Positions 1 to 12,785 of a DNA stretch of 64,000 bases are shown piece by piece. This stretch comes from Xylaria sp. FL1777 (taxonomy: Eukaryota > Ascomycota > Sordariomycetes > Xylariales > Xylariaceae): assembly GCA_022578965.1 (NCBI GenBank), contig MU400582.1, positions 1 through 64,000 of the forward strand, read 5' to 3'. The position numbers and the translations under genes were made by a program. Numbering within the stretch: the stretch's first letter is position 1; every line of letters begins with the position of its first letter. Below the pieces are notes generated by a model. That model was not told where the DNA came from and ran no database searches. It saw only the letters and a list, made by a program, of their open reading frames with translations.

Positions 1-1539
1 AAAAATAAGCTATTTATTAAAAGTAATAAAAAACAGTAATTATATACTTTTAATTATAAAAAAGCAAAAAAAAAAAAAAAAAAAAAAACTAAAGAATTAT
101 AGCTAAATATAAATTAACGTAAAGTATTATATATGTTTTACTTTTTTTGCTTTTTTTTTAGCTTTTTAAAACTATTATTTGCTAGTAATTCTTTATTATA
201 GTTTAATAGTTTAAATTATATTAGTAAATCTATAGCTAGCAATATATTTATATATATAGAAAAAATACTTAAAAGTAATATAACTATAATTAGTTTTACT
301 AAAAACAATAAAATAAAAATTATAACTATTATTAAGCATAAAGCTAATTAGTTTAATTATATATTAAACGTTTAATAAATATTTAATTATTATTTTATTT
401 ATATTTTTAGTATTAATTTTAAAGTTAAATAAAGTATATTTTTAGTAATATTTTTAATTTATACTTTGTTTATAAAATGCTTAATATATTTATTAAAAAT
501 ATATTAATATATTATAAAAAGCTTAATATATAAAATATAGCTATATTTTTTTTATTTATTTTATTTAAATATTTTTATAGCATTATAAACTAAAAAAAAT
601 ATAATATTTATATTAATTATTTTGTTAAATATAGCAGTAATATATTATTAAACTTTTTTTAGCATAAAATATTTTGTTATATTATTAATAGTAAAGTTTA
701 AATATTAATATAAGTTTATAAAGTGTTTTATGTAAAATTTTTAAAACTTTTGCTATAAAAACTAAAAAATAGTTTTTTTTTAAAATATAAACTATTAATA
801 TATTTTTAGTAGCAACTTTAATAATTAGCTAAAGTTATAATAATATAAATTATAGCATATTTTTTATTATATATTTTTTTGCTTTTTAATATTTTTATTA
901 TTTAGCTGCTATAAAAACTATAAAGTATACTTTTTAAAGCATTTTATATTTATAAACTTATATATATTTAGTTAAATAATTTATAGCTTGTTTTTAAACT
1001 TTAGTTTAGCTTTAATTTACTTAGTAAGCTTAATTAGCTTAAATTATTTTAGTTTAAAGTTAATTATTAAACTATTTTTATTTTAAGCTTATTAATTATA
1101 ATTAATTAATAGTTTAATAATATAAATTATATATAGCTAAACATTAAACTTTTTAATATATTATTATTTATTTTTATTATAAAGCATAAATTATTTTAAT
1201 TGTTTTTTAATAGCTTTTTTTTACGTTTTAATTTAAAAAACTTAATTTTTTACGCTTTTAATAAATTAAAATCTTAGTAAAAAGCAAAAAAAAATGCTAT
1301 TTTTTATATTATACTATTTTAAATAACTTAGCTAAACTTTTGCAATAAGTTTAAAAAGTTTTTAAAAGTAATAAAATTAAACTAAATAATATATATTATA
1401 TTATAAATATTTATTTTTATTTTAAAAACTATAATAATAAATATAATTTAATAAAAAAAGTTTAACTTTATAAACTTGTTATATAATTATTATTAGTTAT
1501 TAAAACGTATATTTACATTATATTTTTAAATAAAACGCT
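1..1539. other. AT-rich, RIP-degraded sequence, no gene
   Basis: This is the left flank of retrotransposon A1. It is A+T-rich, full of stop codons in all frames, and shows the TpA excess with surviving AGCT/GCTT words seen throughout the window. I could match it to none of the repeat families delimited here. It is probably an older degraded transposon, but no terminus or domain is readable. Confidence 0.6.
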
Positions 1540-1544
1540 TTATT

Positions 1545-1737
1545 TGTTATAGGAGGTATAAAGCATTAAAGGTTAAATATAATAGTTAATATATCTCTAG
1601 TCTTATAATAAGTATTTAATAAAACTAAAGCTTGAAAAAAGAAAAAAACTTTTATAAAATAAGTATAAAAAGAATATTTTATATATATATATAACTTATA
1701 ATATGTACTAAAATACTTAAGTAGCTTAATTATAATA
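1545..1737 (-). repeat. 3' LTR of A1
   Basis: It starts TGTTAT and ends TATAATA, from an original TGTTA...TAACA inverted terminus. It is 193 bp, the same length as its partner at 9731-9923. An AT-alternating TATATATA stretch lies near its centre. Confidence 0.95.
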
Positions 1738-1994
1738 ATTACTTTTTTTTTTTTAATTAAGTTGTTTTTAACCTATATATAAATAAAATTAATTAAAGTA
1801 ATTAATTTTAAATATAAGTAATAAAATAAAGTAGTATAAAGTAATTAAGCATAAATATAGTGTATTAAATAAAATGCTTATGCAGTATAGTAGTTAAAGT
1901 ATTTATGTATTTATGCTTATGTTTACGTGTTAAGTTATGTTTGTTTTGTGCTATATTTATAGCAAGTTTTGCGTTTATACTTTTGTTGCTATAT

Positions 1995-2034
<40 letters not shown>

Positions 2035-3626
2035 CTGCTATTAAACAATTAGTTTTAGCTATACATTTTATTACTGCTATTTTTATACTTATTTTATATT
2101 TTTTTTGCTTTTTTTTTAATTATTATTTATATTATAATTATGCTGCTTAAACTTGTAGTAATTAAAAGTAGTATATGTAAACGCAGTTATAATTAAAGCT
2201 ATAATTATAAATATAAACGCGAAAAATTATTATAACTTGTTTTATGCTTAAATTTATTTAAAAATAAGTTTGATTTTATTGTAAAATAAAACTTTAACGA
2301 ACTTTTTTGCTAAAAGTTTAATAACTTTAATAATAAAAATAAAAGTTTTAGCAGTTTGCTTTTTTTTTAAAACAGCTTTAATTTTAATAAAAATATAAAT
2401 ACTATTAAGCTTTTTATAAGTTAAAAAAAAAAAAATAAAAATAAAAATAAAAATAATTTAAACTTTATAAATTTAAATAAAAATCTAAATGTTATTTTAT
2501 GCAATTTTAATATAAATAACGCAAAAAATAAGTTTAATTTTAATGCAAATATTAAAGTTTTTATGCTAGCTAAACGTTAGCTTGTTTTTATAATAACTTT
2601 TGTTTATAAACTTTGCAAGCAAACTATTAAAGCTAAAAATAAAAAATATAAAACTATTAAGAAAACAATAGTTTTAAATAGTTTGTTAGTATATTAGCTT
2701 TGTTTTAAGCGTTTTAAAAAGGCATTTTAGCTAAAAAATAGCTTGCTTTTAAATATAATTTGTAAATTTAAAAATTTAAAAGTAATAGCTTATATAAGCT
2801 ATATAAACAGCTATACTTTATGCAAGCTTATAAATTAATTTATATTTATTTTAAATTAGTTTTATTAATAAGTTAGCTGCTTGCTATATTATATTTTAAT
2901 GTAATATATATTTAGAAATTATTAAATTAGTTTGTTTATTTTTTTGTTTTTTAAAAAAACAACTATAAAAAAGTTGTTATAAATGAAAATTACGCTATTA
3001 TTTAGAAAACTTCGAATAATTATTATATTAATTTTGCAGCTATGTAGTTTTGCTTTTTAAAGGCATTTTTGCGTTTTTTATTAATTTATAAAGCTTAGTT
3101 TTAATTAATTAGCAAAGTTAATAACATGAAAATAAGTAGTTTTATTTTTATTTTATATGGAGTTTAGCTAATAATTAGCAATATAAAAATATTGTGTTAA
3201 ATATAAGCATTTAGTAATAAAGTATAAATTTTTAGCTTGCTAAGCTATTAAACCTTTTTGTATAAACGCTATAAATAGCTTTATTTAAACTAATTTTATA
3301 AGGTTTTTTAATAAAATTAAGATTATTTTTAATGCTAGCAGTATGTTTGTTTAATTATATTTAAAGTATAAGTTTTAAACTATAAATATATAGCTTAAAA
3401 AGCTACTTTTATTTTTTTTAAAAAAGATATATATAAAGCTATATTAATTATTGCTAATAAATATAAATAAAAATATTTAGTTAGCTTTTTTTAATATAAA
3501 GATATTTTAAAGTTTAATAATTAGTATTTTAGGGCTTTTTTGTAAAGATATTATAACTTGTTTATAGCGTTTTTATATATAGCTTATTAGTAAAGCGCAA
3601 GTATTTTAAAACTTAAAGCAATAAGT

Positions 3627-4143
3627 TATAATAAACCTGTTATATATTAATATAACGGGTTTGCTTTTAAGGTCTTAATTTGTAAGTAATAATAGGATCT
3701 TTAACAGTAGTCCGTTAAGGAGGTTTTCGGGGTACTTTTACTACTATATATTAATAAAGGTTTTAAAAGATTAAAAGTAATAAATATATTAGTGCTTAGT
3801 AGTTATAAGAAAATTAATAGCTAAAGAGCTAAAAACTAAGTAAGTAACTAAATATAAAAAATGCATAATTATATAAACAAAAAAAACAGTAGTAGTAATT
3901 TATAAACGTTGCTTTTTTTAATAAACTTAACGCTATATTGTTTTAAATCCAAGGCTTAATAAACTTAACGCTTAAGTCTGTTAAGTTTAAGGCTTAATAA
4001 ACTTAACGCTTAAGTTTATCGAGTTTATGCATTAAACCCTCATAGTGGTTTAAATACATATTCTTTTAATAAATAGGACTTTTTTTGCGCATGCTTTTTT
4101 TACACCTGGCCTTTAACCGGCCTAGTTAACCTATTTCGTAATA
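3627..4143 (-). repeat. Solo LTR of retrotransposon family B
   Basis: This 517-bp block matches, end to end, the two LTRs of the full B element (36978-37494 and 44193-44709). A perfect 5-bp duplication TAAGT flanks it (3622-3626 and 4144-4148). The uninterrupted sequence is seen in the other A copies (for example near 47131). It was left by LTR-LTR recombination. Inside it lie an imperfect palindrome near its start and two tandem 38-bp units (3951-3988, 3989-4026), each with a hairpin-forming core AACTTAACGCTTAAGTTT. It keeps more G+C than the surrounding A1 sequence. Confidence 0.95.
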
Positions 4144-4879
4144 TAAGTGCAATTTTTATTATGTAATTAAAAACAAAAAAATAACTAGTTAGTATATATA
4201 ACATATTTAAGCTTTAGTTTATAGCTAAATTAATAATAAATTAGTATTATTTTGTTAGCTTAATAGCTTTGTTTTTTTTTTATAACTTAAGCATTTTTTA
4301 AAGTTTTTAATTGTTTTAAAAGCTATAATATTAATAGTAAATACTTATTAATTATATTTAGTTAGCTAGTTTTTTTACTTAATAAAATAATATTTTTTTT
4401 TATTATAAGTTATTTTACTTATTATATTTTTAACTTTTTATTTTTTTGATTTATTTTTAAAGTTTAATATAAGTAAACTATATTTATGTTTAGCTTTTTA
4501 AAGCTTAAGCAGCTAAATTAGAAAAACAGAATAAAAATAGCTATATTGTTTTAAAAAATTAATATAATATGCTTATAAACTAACTATAAAAAAAATTTAA
4601 AAAAGTTTAATAAACTTAAGTGCTAACTTTTTATTTTTAAATTTAATATTTTTTATTAATAATATTACTAAGTTTTTAGTTTTAAAAATTATAAGTTTAT
4701 GCTTATTATTATAATATTTTATATATTTATTAGTTATAATTTATTATTGCTTTGTTATTTTGTTTTTAATAGTTTATAACTTATTAAAACGTTTTTGTAT
4801 AGCTAAGATTTTTTTTAATATAAAGTTGTTTTTAATAAATAAACGGAATTTTAGCATATAATTATATAAAGCTTTAAAA

Positions 4880-7130
4880 AATAATTGTTTAATTATAAAA
4901 TTAATAGTAAAATTTATAGCAAAAAAAGCTTAAAGTAAAAGTTAAAGCTAATTAGTTTGTTTATTATTTATAAAGCATTTAAAATAGCTTTTAATTATTT
5001 AGTTTATTTGTTTTATTTGTTTATTAGTTTTAAAGTAAAATACTATTAAAAGCTTTTGTTTAACTTTTAAGTAATAATATAAATTAAACTAAAATTAGCT
5101 AATAAAAATAAAGTTTTTATTAAAAATAATGCTTTTTAAGTTATTATAAATATATTTAATTTTATAATAAAATAAAACTACTAGTTTAATTAAAGTTATA
5201 GTAATATTAACTAAAAATAAATATATAAGCTTAATAAATTTGTTTATAATAATAAAAATAGTATTAATTAGTTTTTTTTTATAAAAAGTTTTTAATAAAC
5301 TTATAATAAAGTTTATAAATAGCTTTTATATAAGTTTATTAAGTATTAATAAAACGTTAAGTTTACTATATTTTTAGTAATATTTTGCTTTAGTTCTAAA
5401 GCAAATTGCATAGCTTTATATATATTTTTTAATATTTAGTTTTATATTGCTTTAATAAAACTTTTATTATAATAGTTTTAAAGTATAACTTTAGCTAAAA
5501 TGTTTAGCTAAAAAATTATTATAATATAGCTTAATAAGTTAAAAATGTATAGCTTTTTTAAAAGAAATATAAATTTTGTTTTTATAATAAATTAAGGATT
5601 TTTTTATTAATTATTAAAAATTTGTAAGCTTTTTTGCTTTTAATTGTTTTATAATTGCATAACATTTAAAGTTTTTTTTTTAAACTTTTTAAATAAAGTT
5701 TTTTAGCTTTTTAAAAGCTTTTAAATTTTTTAATTTTTTTAAGCTTATAGTTATTTATATACGCAAATATATAACTATTTAAATAAAAAGAGCTTTTTTA
5801 ATAAGTATAGCTTTAAGGTATAAAGCTTTAGCTTAAGCATTAAAGTATAAATTAAAAACTTTAATTTGTTATGCTATTGCAACTTTTCTTTTTAATATTA
5901 AAAAAATGTTAATATTATTAAGCAAAACAGTTATATAATTAAAACAGCATAAAAGAAAATTAGCTTTGTTTTTTTTGCTTGCTTAATATTTAATAATAAA
6001 GTTAAAAAAAGCTAATAATAAACATTAATAAGTTTGTTTTTTATTAAGCTTTAGTGTTTTTATAAATGCTTAAAAGTTAATATAATTAGTTAATACTTTA
6101 ATTAGTAAATTGTTTTTTTATAAATAATGCTGCTAGTGCTTAAAGCAATTTATTATTGCAAGCATTTTTTAGTTAAATATATTATATTGCATTTTTTTTT
6201 TAGATAGCTTTTAAAAATAAAACATAATTAGTTTAAAAATGCTTTAATTATTTTACTAAAATAGATTTTTTGCAAAAGCTACTTTAAAAAAATTAGTTTT
6301 TAGCAATATTTGTTTTTTAAAGTTAAAATATATAAAAAAAATAGCTTGCTTAAATATATTTTAAAAGTTTTTAAAAGTTTTTTTTTTAAAACTATTTAAG
6401 AAAATTTAACTTTTTTTTGTTTTTGTTATGTTTTTTTTAAATATTTGAATAAAAGCGTAATAATATAAAAATATTTATTTATAAAACAGCAGTAAAAGTT
6501 GCAAAACTTTAAAAATTATTATAGCGCTTAATAAATATTTAATATAAACTATTATTAAATAATGTTTATATATAAAAAGTTTATTTTGATTTTTTAGCTA
6601 AAAATAATATAACTTAAAAATTTAATTTTTTTTTAATAAAATTAGCACTTAGATAGCTTAGCGTATAGTTTTGCTTTTTATAGCTTTTTAATAATGTTTT
6701 AAATATGTTTTATATAAGAATTTTTATTTAAGAAAAAAATAAGCATATTATTAAAATATATAATGCAAAATATATTTATTATATTATTAAGTGCTTTTTG
6801 TATATAACTTTAAAAAATAGCAAAAGTATTTAATAAATTTATAAATATAACTAGAAATTTATAGTAGCTATAATATATACAAAACGCTGTTTTTTATTTA
6901 TTTTTTTTTAAATGCGTAAGCAATAATAAGCGTTTTTAAAATTAATTTTGCTAAAAATTTTAGCTTTTAAAATTTTATTAAGCAGCTTTAAAATAAGTAA
7001 TAAAATATATTAATTTTTACGTATAATTTAATTAAATTTTTTATAGTTTATATATAAATATAAGCTTTTATTTTTTTTAAGTATAAAAAAAATTAAAGCG
7101 TTAGTAAAACTAATAAACTTTTTAATTTTT
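4880..7130 (-). pseudogene. RIP-destroyed pol (RT to integrase) of A1
   Basis: On the minus strand this segment aligns by eye with the better-read A-rev pol. Reverse transcriptase begins near 7130. Its catalytic YxDD box, CVVYLDDML-like, now reads CIIYFNNML with the YFNN codons at 6747-6758. Integrase begins near 5333, and the zone corresponding to the conserved QTDGQT motif is near 5011-5040. Many in-frame stops are present. The order RT, RNase H zone, integrase is that of Ty3/Gypsy elements. Exact ends are approximate. Confidence 0.85.
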
Positions 7131-9730
7131 TTTGCTTTTAGTATTTTATTAAGCTATTTTTATAGTTTTTTTAGCTTATTTTAAGCTAATAAATATATAA
7201 AAAAATAAAGTATAACTGCATTTTTTTTTAGCTTAATAGCAAAGTTTTTTTGCTTTAATTATAGCAATATGTTTGCTTTGCTAGTATTAAAAAACTTAAA
7301 TAAATTATAAAACTTTTTTAGAATTGCTATAAAATTAAAGTAATTAAAGCTTTTTTTTAATTTTTTAAGCTATATAAGTTTAAGTAGTTAAATAATAATA
7401 TAATAGCAAGCTTAATTTTAATAAGCTTTTATAAATTTAGTTAAGCTAAATATTTTTATTTAAAAGCAGCATAATTTAAAAAACTATTAATTAATGCTTA
7501 AATTTAGTATAATTTTTTTATTTTTTAAAGTAGTTTAAAATAGTAAAAAAAAGCTGCCTTTAAAGTAATAATTATAATTAATAGCTATATATATATGCTT
7601 AATTTTGCAAGTAATACTATAATTATTAATTAATTTATAAATAACTTAATAAGCTTTATAAATAAAAAATTTACTTTTAGTAGCATATTATAATGCAAAT
7701 ATATAAAAAGATGCTTGCTATAATTTATAATAAAAAACAAAAGTAAAACTAATATAGTTATATTTAGCGCATAAATTAAAATTAATATAGGTTTTAATAA
7801 ATAGTTTTATAAAGCTAATAAAATAAATAGTACAAAAAGTATAAAAATAGCATAAAATAAATATATAAAATAATAATTTTAGCTTAAAATTTATAGCTAA
7901 TATAGTTAATATTAAGCTTATTACTTGTTTTTTAAGTTATAATACTATAGCTTTTATAAAAAAAGTATATAAAACTTTAATTGCTATTTTTAGTTTTTTT
8001 TATTTATGTTCTAGTTTTTATTTATTTAGATTTTTTAAATAGTTTGTTTTTAAGTAGTATTATTATTATAGCTAATATAACTACTAGATTTATTGTTTTT
8101 ATTATTGCTATTATTATTATTACTTTTAAGCTAAAAGCAATTAAAAGCAATATAGCTAAGTTGTTTATAGCTATAACAAGTAAAGTTTTTATAAAGGTTT
8201 AAATTTAAACTACTTTTATTATTATTTTAAGGTTAATTTAAAAAGATTTTAAAAATATAATAGTTTTTTAAAGTATAAGTATTATTGTTATTATTTTAGT
8301 TATTTATGTATTTTTGGTTTTAGTACTAGCTATAACTTTTATTATTGTTGCTTTTATAGTATTAGTTTTAGCTTTTATAGCTATTATTGCTTTTATAAAA
8401 TCTTTAGTTATTATTATTGCAGCTATTATTATAATTATTGCTTTTGCAAAAATAGTTTTAACTATTAAAACTTGTATTATTATTTTTGCAGCTAATGTTA
8501 ATATACTAATTATTAGTTTAGTTTTGTTTAGTATTTAAGGTTAATTTACTAGTAATTTAGGTAATATTTAACTTTAGTTTTTTTTTATTGCAGTTTAAGC
8601 ATTATTTTTTAATTATTAGTTTTTAGCGTTATTATATAGCATTAATTATGTTAGCTTATATAGTTAGCAATAAGTTATAATAGTTTATTAGTTTTTGCTA
8701 AAGTAGTACACTTAGTTTTTAGTAGTATAATAAGGCTTTTTTATTTTTATTTTAGCAAATATTTTAAAGTTTAATGCTAATAAAGTATTAATTAAATAGT
8801 TTTAAGTTTTAGTTAGCTTATTAACTTGCTTGTTTTAATTATACGTTTATGTTAGCTTATAAAAAAGCAAACTACTTAAACAAAGTTTTAGTTTAGTTTA
8901 AAAATATTTTTTAGTTAGTTTTAAATTATTTTTTTTTAAAGTTAATAACTTTTATAATATTAATTAATAAATATTTTTATAGTTTTAGTTTATATTATTA
9001 TATACATATAAGATTTTGTTTTTATTGCAACAGAATTTTTAATTAGCTTTTTTAAAAATAGTTTAAAGTTTTTTTACTTATTTTAGCTAGCGTTAATAAA
9101 TAAATTTTATGCTAAAAAAATTATAGTTAAACTTTAATAGTTAGTTAAAATTAGCATTTTTAAATAAGTAGCGCTAATAGTAATATAAGCAATTTTAATA
9201 TAATTAATGTTTAGGTTTTCTTTAATTATGCTTTTTATTAAAGCTAGAAAATAAAAAGTTATTATTATTATTAGGATTTTTATATTTTTGTTTTTAACTT
9301 AAGTTGCAAAATTGTTTTTTAAGATTTAAAAGGTTTTTTTGTTCTTTTAAAAATGTTATTTTTTGGTTTTTTTGTTTACTTAATTATAAAGTAAAAGTAA
9401 TACAAGCTGTTTTCGATTTTAAAGCAACTTGTTTGCTTTTATTTTTTTGCTGCGTAATTTATTGCTTTAACTTTTTAATTTTAGCTAAAAGCTGTACGAT
9501 TTATGTTTATAACAGTTAAATATTAGCATTTAAAGCACTAAGTAATTATTGTTTGCTTAAGCTTAGTTCTAAAGATAATTTATGCTAAGTTTATTTTTAG
9601 TTTATTATTAAAGTTTGTTTTAAAAAAAAGTTATTAAAAATAGTACTAGCTTATATAATTAATTAATGTTTAGCTATTCTATAATATAACAAAATATTAT
9701 AAGTAACCTTATTTTAAGAAGCTTTAAAAT

Positions 9731-9923
9731 TATTACAAGAAGTATAAAGCATTAAAGGTTAAATATAATAGTTAATATATCTTTAGTTTTATAATAAGTA
9801 TTTAATAAAACTAAAGCTTAAAAAAAGAAAAAAACTCTTATAAAATAGGTATAAGAAAGATATCTTATATATACATATAACTTGTAACATGTGCTAAAGT
9901 ACTTAAGTAGCTTAGTTATAATA
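9731..9923 (-). repeat. 5' LTR of A1
   Basis: This 193-bp LTR starts TATTACAAG (TG has become TA) and ends GTTATAATA. The duplication TTATT follows immediately at 9924-9928. It is the 5' LTR because the coding strand is minus. Confidence 0.95.
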
Positions 9924-9928
9924 TTATT

Positions 9929-11930
9929 TTAATTAAAATAAACTTTAATTTTTAAAGCTATATTATTAAAGAATAATATATAATAATAAGCTTTTTTTTG
10001 CTATTTATAAAAATAATAGTTTTAAAAATTAAATATGCTATATTATATTATGTTTTATTAATTAAAAAACTTAATTATTAATAATTTTTTATAATAGTAC
10101 TTTTTTTTATAAAATAAATAATAAAAAATATATTAAGTTAATTAATTAAAATATAAATAAATTATAGTTTTTTTAAACAAATATTTTATTGTTAAAATTT
10201 AACTTTAAGTAATATAAATTTTTAAGCATTTAAGCTTAATATAATAATATAGCTAAACTATAATATATGTTATAAAATTAACGCTTTTATATAATATATA
10301 TTAAAATATATAATTTAGCAATCTTTTTATTAATAAACTATATAAAGCTTATTAATAGTTATAAATGCAATTTTTTAGTTAAATAAAAAGTTATAAAGCA
10401 AATTAATAAAGTAGTTTTAAATAGCTTATTTAAGCTTAAAAATAATATATATAAAACGTTTTAAAGCTAACTTAGCTTATATAACATTATTTTATTAAAC
10501 AATAAAAACATACTTTTATAATTATTTATATAATATTAATTAACTTTTATTGTATTATTTATTATTAATAATAAACAAATATTAAAAATTTAAGCAATTA
10601 AATTAAATTAATTATGTTTTAATTGTTTTAATAAGCATAATTATAAAGTTATTATATTTTATATAATAATTAAAACAATTTATAATATAATGCTTTTTTT
10701 ATAACTAATTTAAGTTATTAGTATAATATTATTATAACAAAATATTATATATTAAATTAACTTAACTTATTTAGCTTTAAGCTTAAGTTTATATAATTTA
10801 TTAAATTAATAATAATTTAAAATAGTATTAATAATAGTTTATATAAAGTTATATTTTAATATATATTATTAATTATGTTTTAATTATAATAAAATATGTT
10901 ATATAAAATACTAAATATAATTATTAAGTAAATGCTTTAATACTGCATTATTAGCTAGTTTATTTAGTTTGCTAAGTTTTTTAATAAATTTTAAAAGTTT
11001 TAAAGCTATTAGTTTTTTTAAAAAATAACTATTAATTAAGCTAAAGCTAAAATTATTAAAAGTTTATAGTTTTATAATAAAATAAAAAAATAACACTAGT
11101 TAATAAATTAATAAATAAAGCTTAACTTTTAACCGTTTAAGCTTAAAACACTATAATATAATAAAATATTTTAATTATAAAGTTAGTACTAAATATAAGC
11201 ATTACTATAAAAAGCCTTAAGTAATATTATAATTGTTTTTTTTAGGTTTTATTAGCAAATAATTTATAGGTATAAATAATATATATACGTATATAAAGTA
11301 AACTTTAGCTTAAAAATTAACAAAAGTTCTTTAAATTAAAATATATAAAACGCAAGCTTTAAACTTATAAATATATTTGCATAAGCCCTTAAAAAAAGTA
11401 GGTTATAGCTTATAGCAAGCATAGCTTGCTGTTTTATGTTTTTAGTTTAAAGCACTTAAAATAACCATGTTTTTATTAGTTATAACTAATAAAAGCATTT
11501 AAACCATAACTTAATAACTATATATAGCATAATTTACTTTAGGATGCTTTATTTAGTATAATATATATAATATAAACACACTTACATTTATCTAGGTTTA
11601 GGATTACTGCTAATAAAGGCTAACTTATAAACAAAAATAGCTATATATACTATTAAACTAGCTTGCTTAAAGGAATATATATCCGGGCATACGTTAAATA
11701 ATAAAATGTAATAAAATAAACTAATGAAATAAAAAAGCTAACCTTTTAGCTGTTTATATAACATTATACTATTGCACTTTTTATTTAGTGCATGTATTAC
11801 TATAATTAATTATAAATTTATTGCAAAATGTTAGCTTATTACATTTTATACTAAAGTATAAATAAGTTGTTAATTGTCTTAAATAAATAAAAAAAAATTC
11901 TTAATTCAATAGTTTGCAAGAAATATTATA
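9929..11930. other. AT-rich, RIP-degraded sequence between A1 and the gene island
   Basis: No gene, terminal repeat or recognisable transposon domain is visible. Composition becomes gradually less extreme from about 11.4 kb towards the island. The only discrete structure is a palindrome at 11471-11494. Confidence 0.6.
11471..11494. repeat. Perfect 24-nt palindrome
   Basis: The arms TTTTATTAGTTA and TAACTAATAAAA are exact reverse complements with no loop. It lies in degraded AT-rich DNA with no adjacent gene. Such palindromes arise easily at this base composition, so no role is claimed. Confidence 0.6.
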
Positions 11931-12440
11931 TAGGTATTAATGCCTTTAGGGATTGCTTTAATCAAAGAATACGTACAGACAAGTTAGGAATCTTATCTAA
12001 TTAAATATGTATTGACTACACTTGATTCCCAGCGTGAAGAGCTTGCGTTGACTGCACTCATTCTTAATTTCCCTTTCGTCGAGTCGCACTTAATCGGCCG
12101 AAAAGGAGGATAGATGCCGTCATGCTGCTGCTAGCTGCACCTTAAGTACCTACCAAGTAATCAGCTTGGTTTTATTTGCTGGCAAGAAGCATGTGGGCTG
12201 GAGTGAATTAAAATACCTAAGCGCTAAATAAAGGGTGTAACTAGGACTGGAACTAGGTACTTAGGAGGCCTAGCTTGCTATAGGATTCGTCGACTTTCTG
12301 AAAAGCTTGAATAAATTATCTGATCACAGAACTGAGTGAGGCTGATTATATATGTATCAGTTTGAAGTAAGGGCTAGAAACACAGCTAAGAATACCTAAA
12401 GTCTTCCTATATCGAAGGTTTTCTTGCGTATCTTGCGCAT

Positions 12441-12449
12441 TATAAAGGG
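12441..12449 (+). promoter_or_regulatory. Candidate TATA box for the nitroreductase gene
   Basis: TATAAAGGG stands in the normal-composition upstream region, about 340 bp before the start codon. That would give a fairly long 5' leader, or the site may be incidental. No better TATA lies nearer. Confidence 0.35.
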
Positions 12450-12785
12450 GTTGGGGCACACTACGCCTGATGCCGCGTTTCCTAGGTTACTCACATAGGG
12501 CTGGCGGTGTGCAGCGGCGAAATACAATAATGCCAAGTCACGCGATTGTACGCAATAGATGCCCCAAATGACAAGCTATTGTGGGTGTTGGTGGGTGCAT
12601 GAGGACGCGGGGTGATTTGAATGTGCAGGAATCTATACGAATAGAATTTTGTTCTTGGCTTCAGGCAACTTACGGTTCGTATGGTATTCACCCCAACATA
12701 TACTGATGGGACGATTGGGATCCTTGCATAACTTGGACCATCTTACAACCCATGATCCTATAGTATTATTGCCTGCATTACAATC

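Larger units (their letters stand above)
1545..9923 (-). mobile_element. Ty3/Gypsy LTR retrotransposon, family A copy A1 (RIP-inactivated)
   Basis: Two 193-bp LTRs (1545-1737 and 9731-9923) bound the element. A perfect 5-bp target duplication TTATT lies at 1540-1544 and 9924-9928. The coding strand is minus. The decayed reverse transcriptase and integrase read that way, in the Ty3/Gypsy order RT before IN, and a purine-rich tract on the minus strand abuts the left LTR, which is therefore the 3' LTR. A B-family solo LTR interrupts it at 3627-4143; without that the element is 7857 bp. Every reading frame is broken by many stops, so it is dead. Gag would occupy roughly 9600-7900 on the minus strand, a region whose translation is rich in Ala, Lys and Ile (Ile probably from Thr after ACA to ATA). 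No standard TGG primer-binding site is recognisable next to the 5' LTR. Confidence 0.95.

Noticed and set aside
1905..2150. Poly-Phe reading frame repeated in A1, A2, A3 and, inverted, A-rev
   Set aside because: It is created by a homopolymer T run. It lies antisense to the A element and shows no protein-like composition.
3627..4143. First considered as a MITE, because its ends are imperfectly inverted and it has internal palindromes
   Set aside because: The same 517-bp block stands at both ends of the full B element with TG...CA termini, and 5-bp duplications fit LTR integration. It is a solo LTR.
7981..8202. A 73-residue hydrophobic reading frame present at the same place in all four A copies (also 30194-30415, 36031-36252, 50797-51018)
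   Set aside because: It is antisense to the gag zone of a retrotransposon whose coding strand is established by RT and integrase. The translation is low-complexity (Ile/Phe/Val) and is explained by AT-rich decay of gag.
9304..9519. Cys/Phe-rich 71-residue frame near the 5' LTR of A1
   Set aside because: It is antisense to the element. The opposite strand gives a Lys/Gln-rich gag-like translation, and the other A copies do not keep the frame intact.
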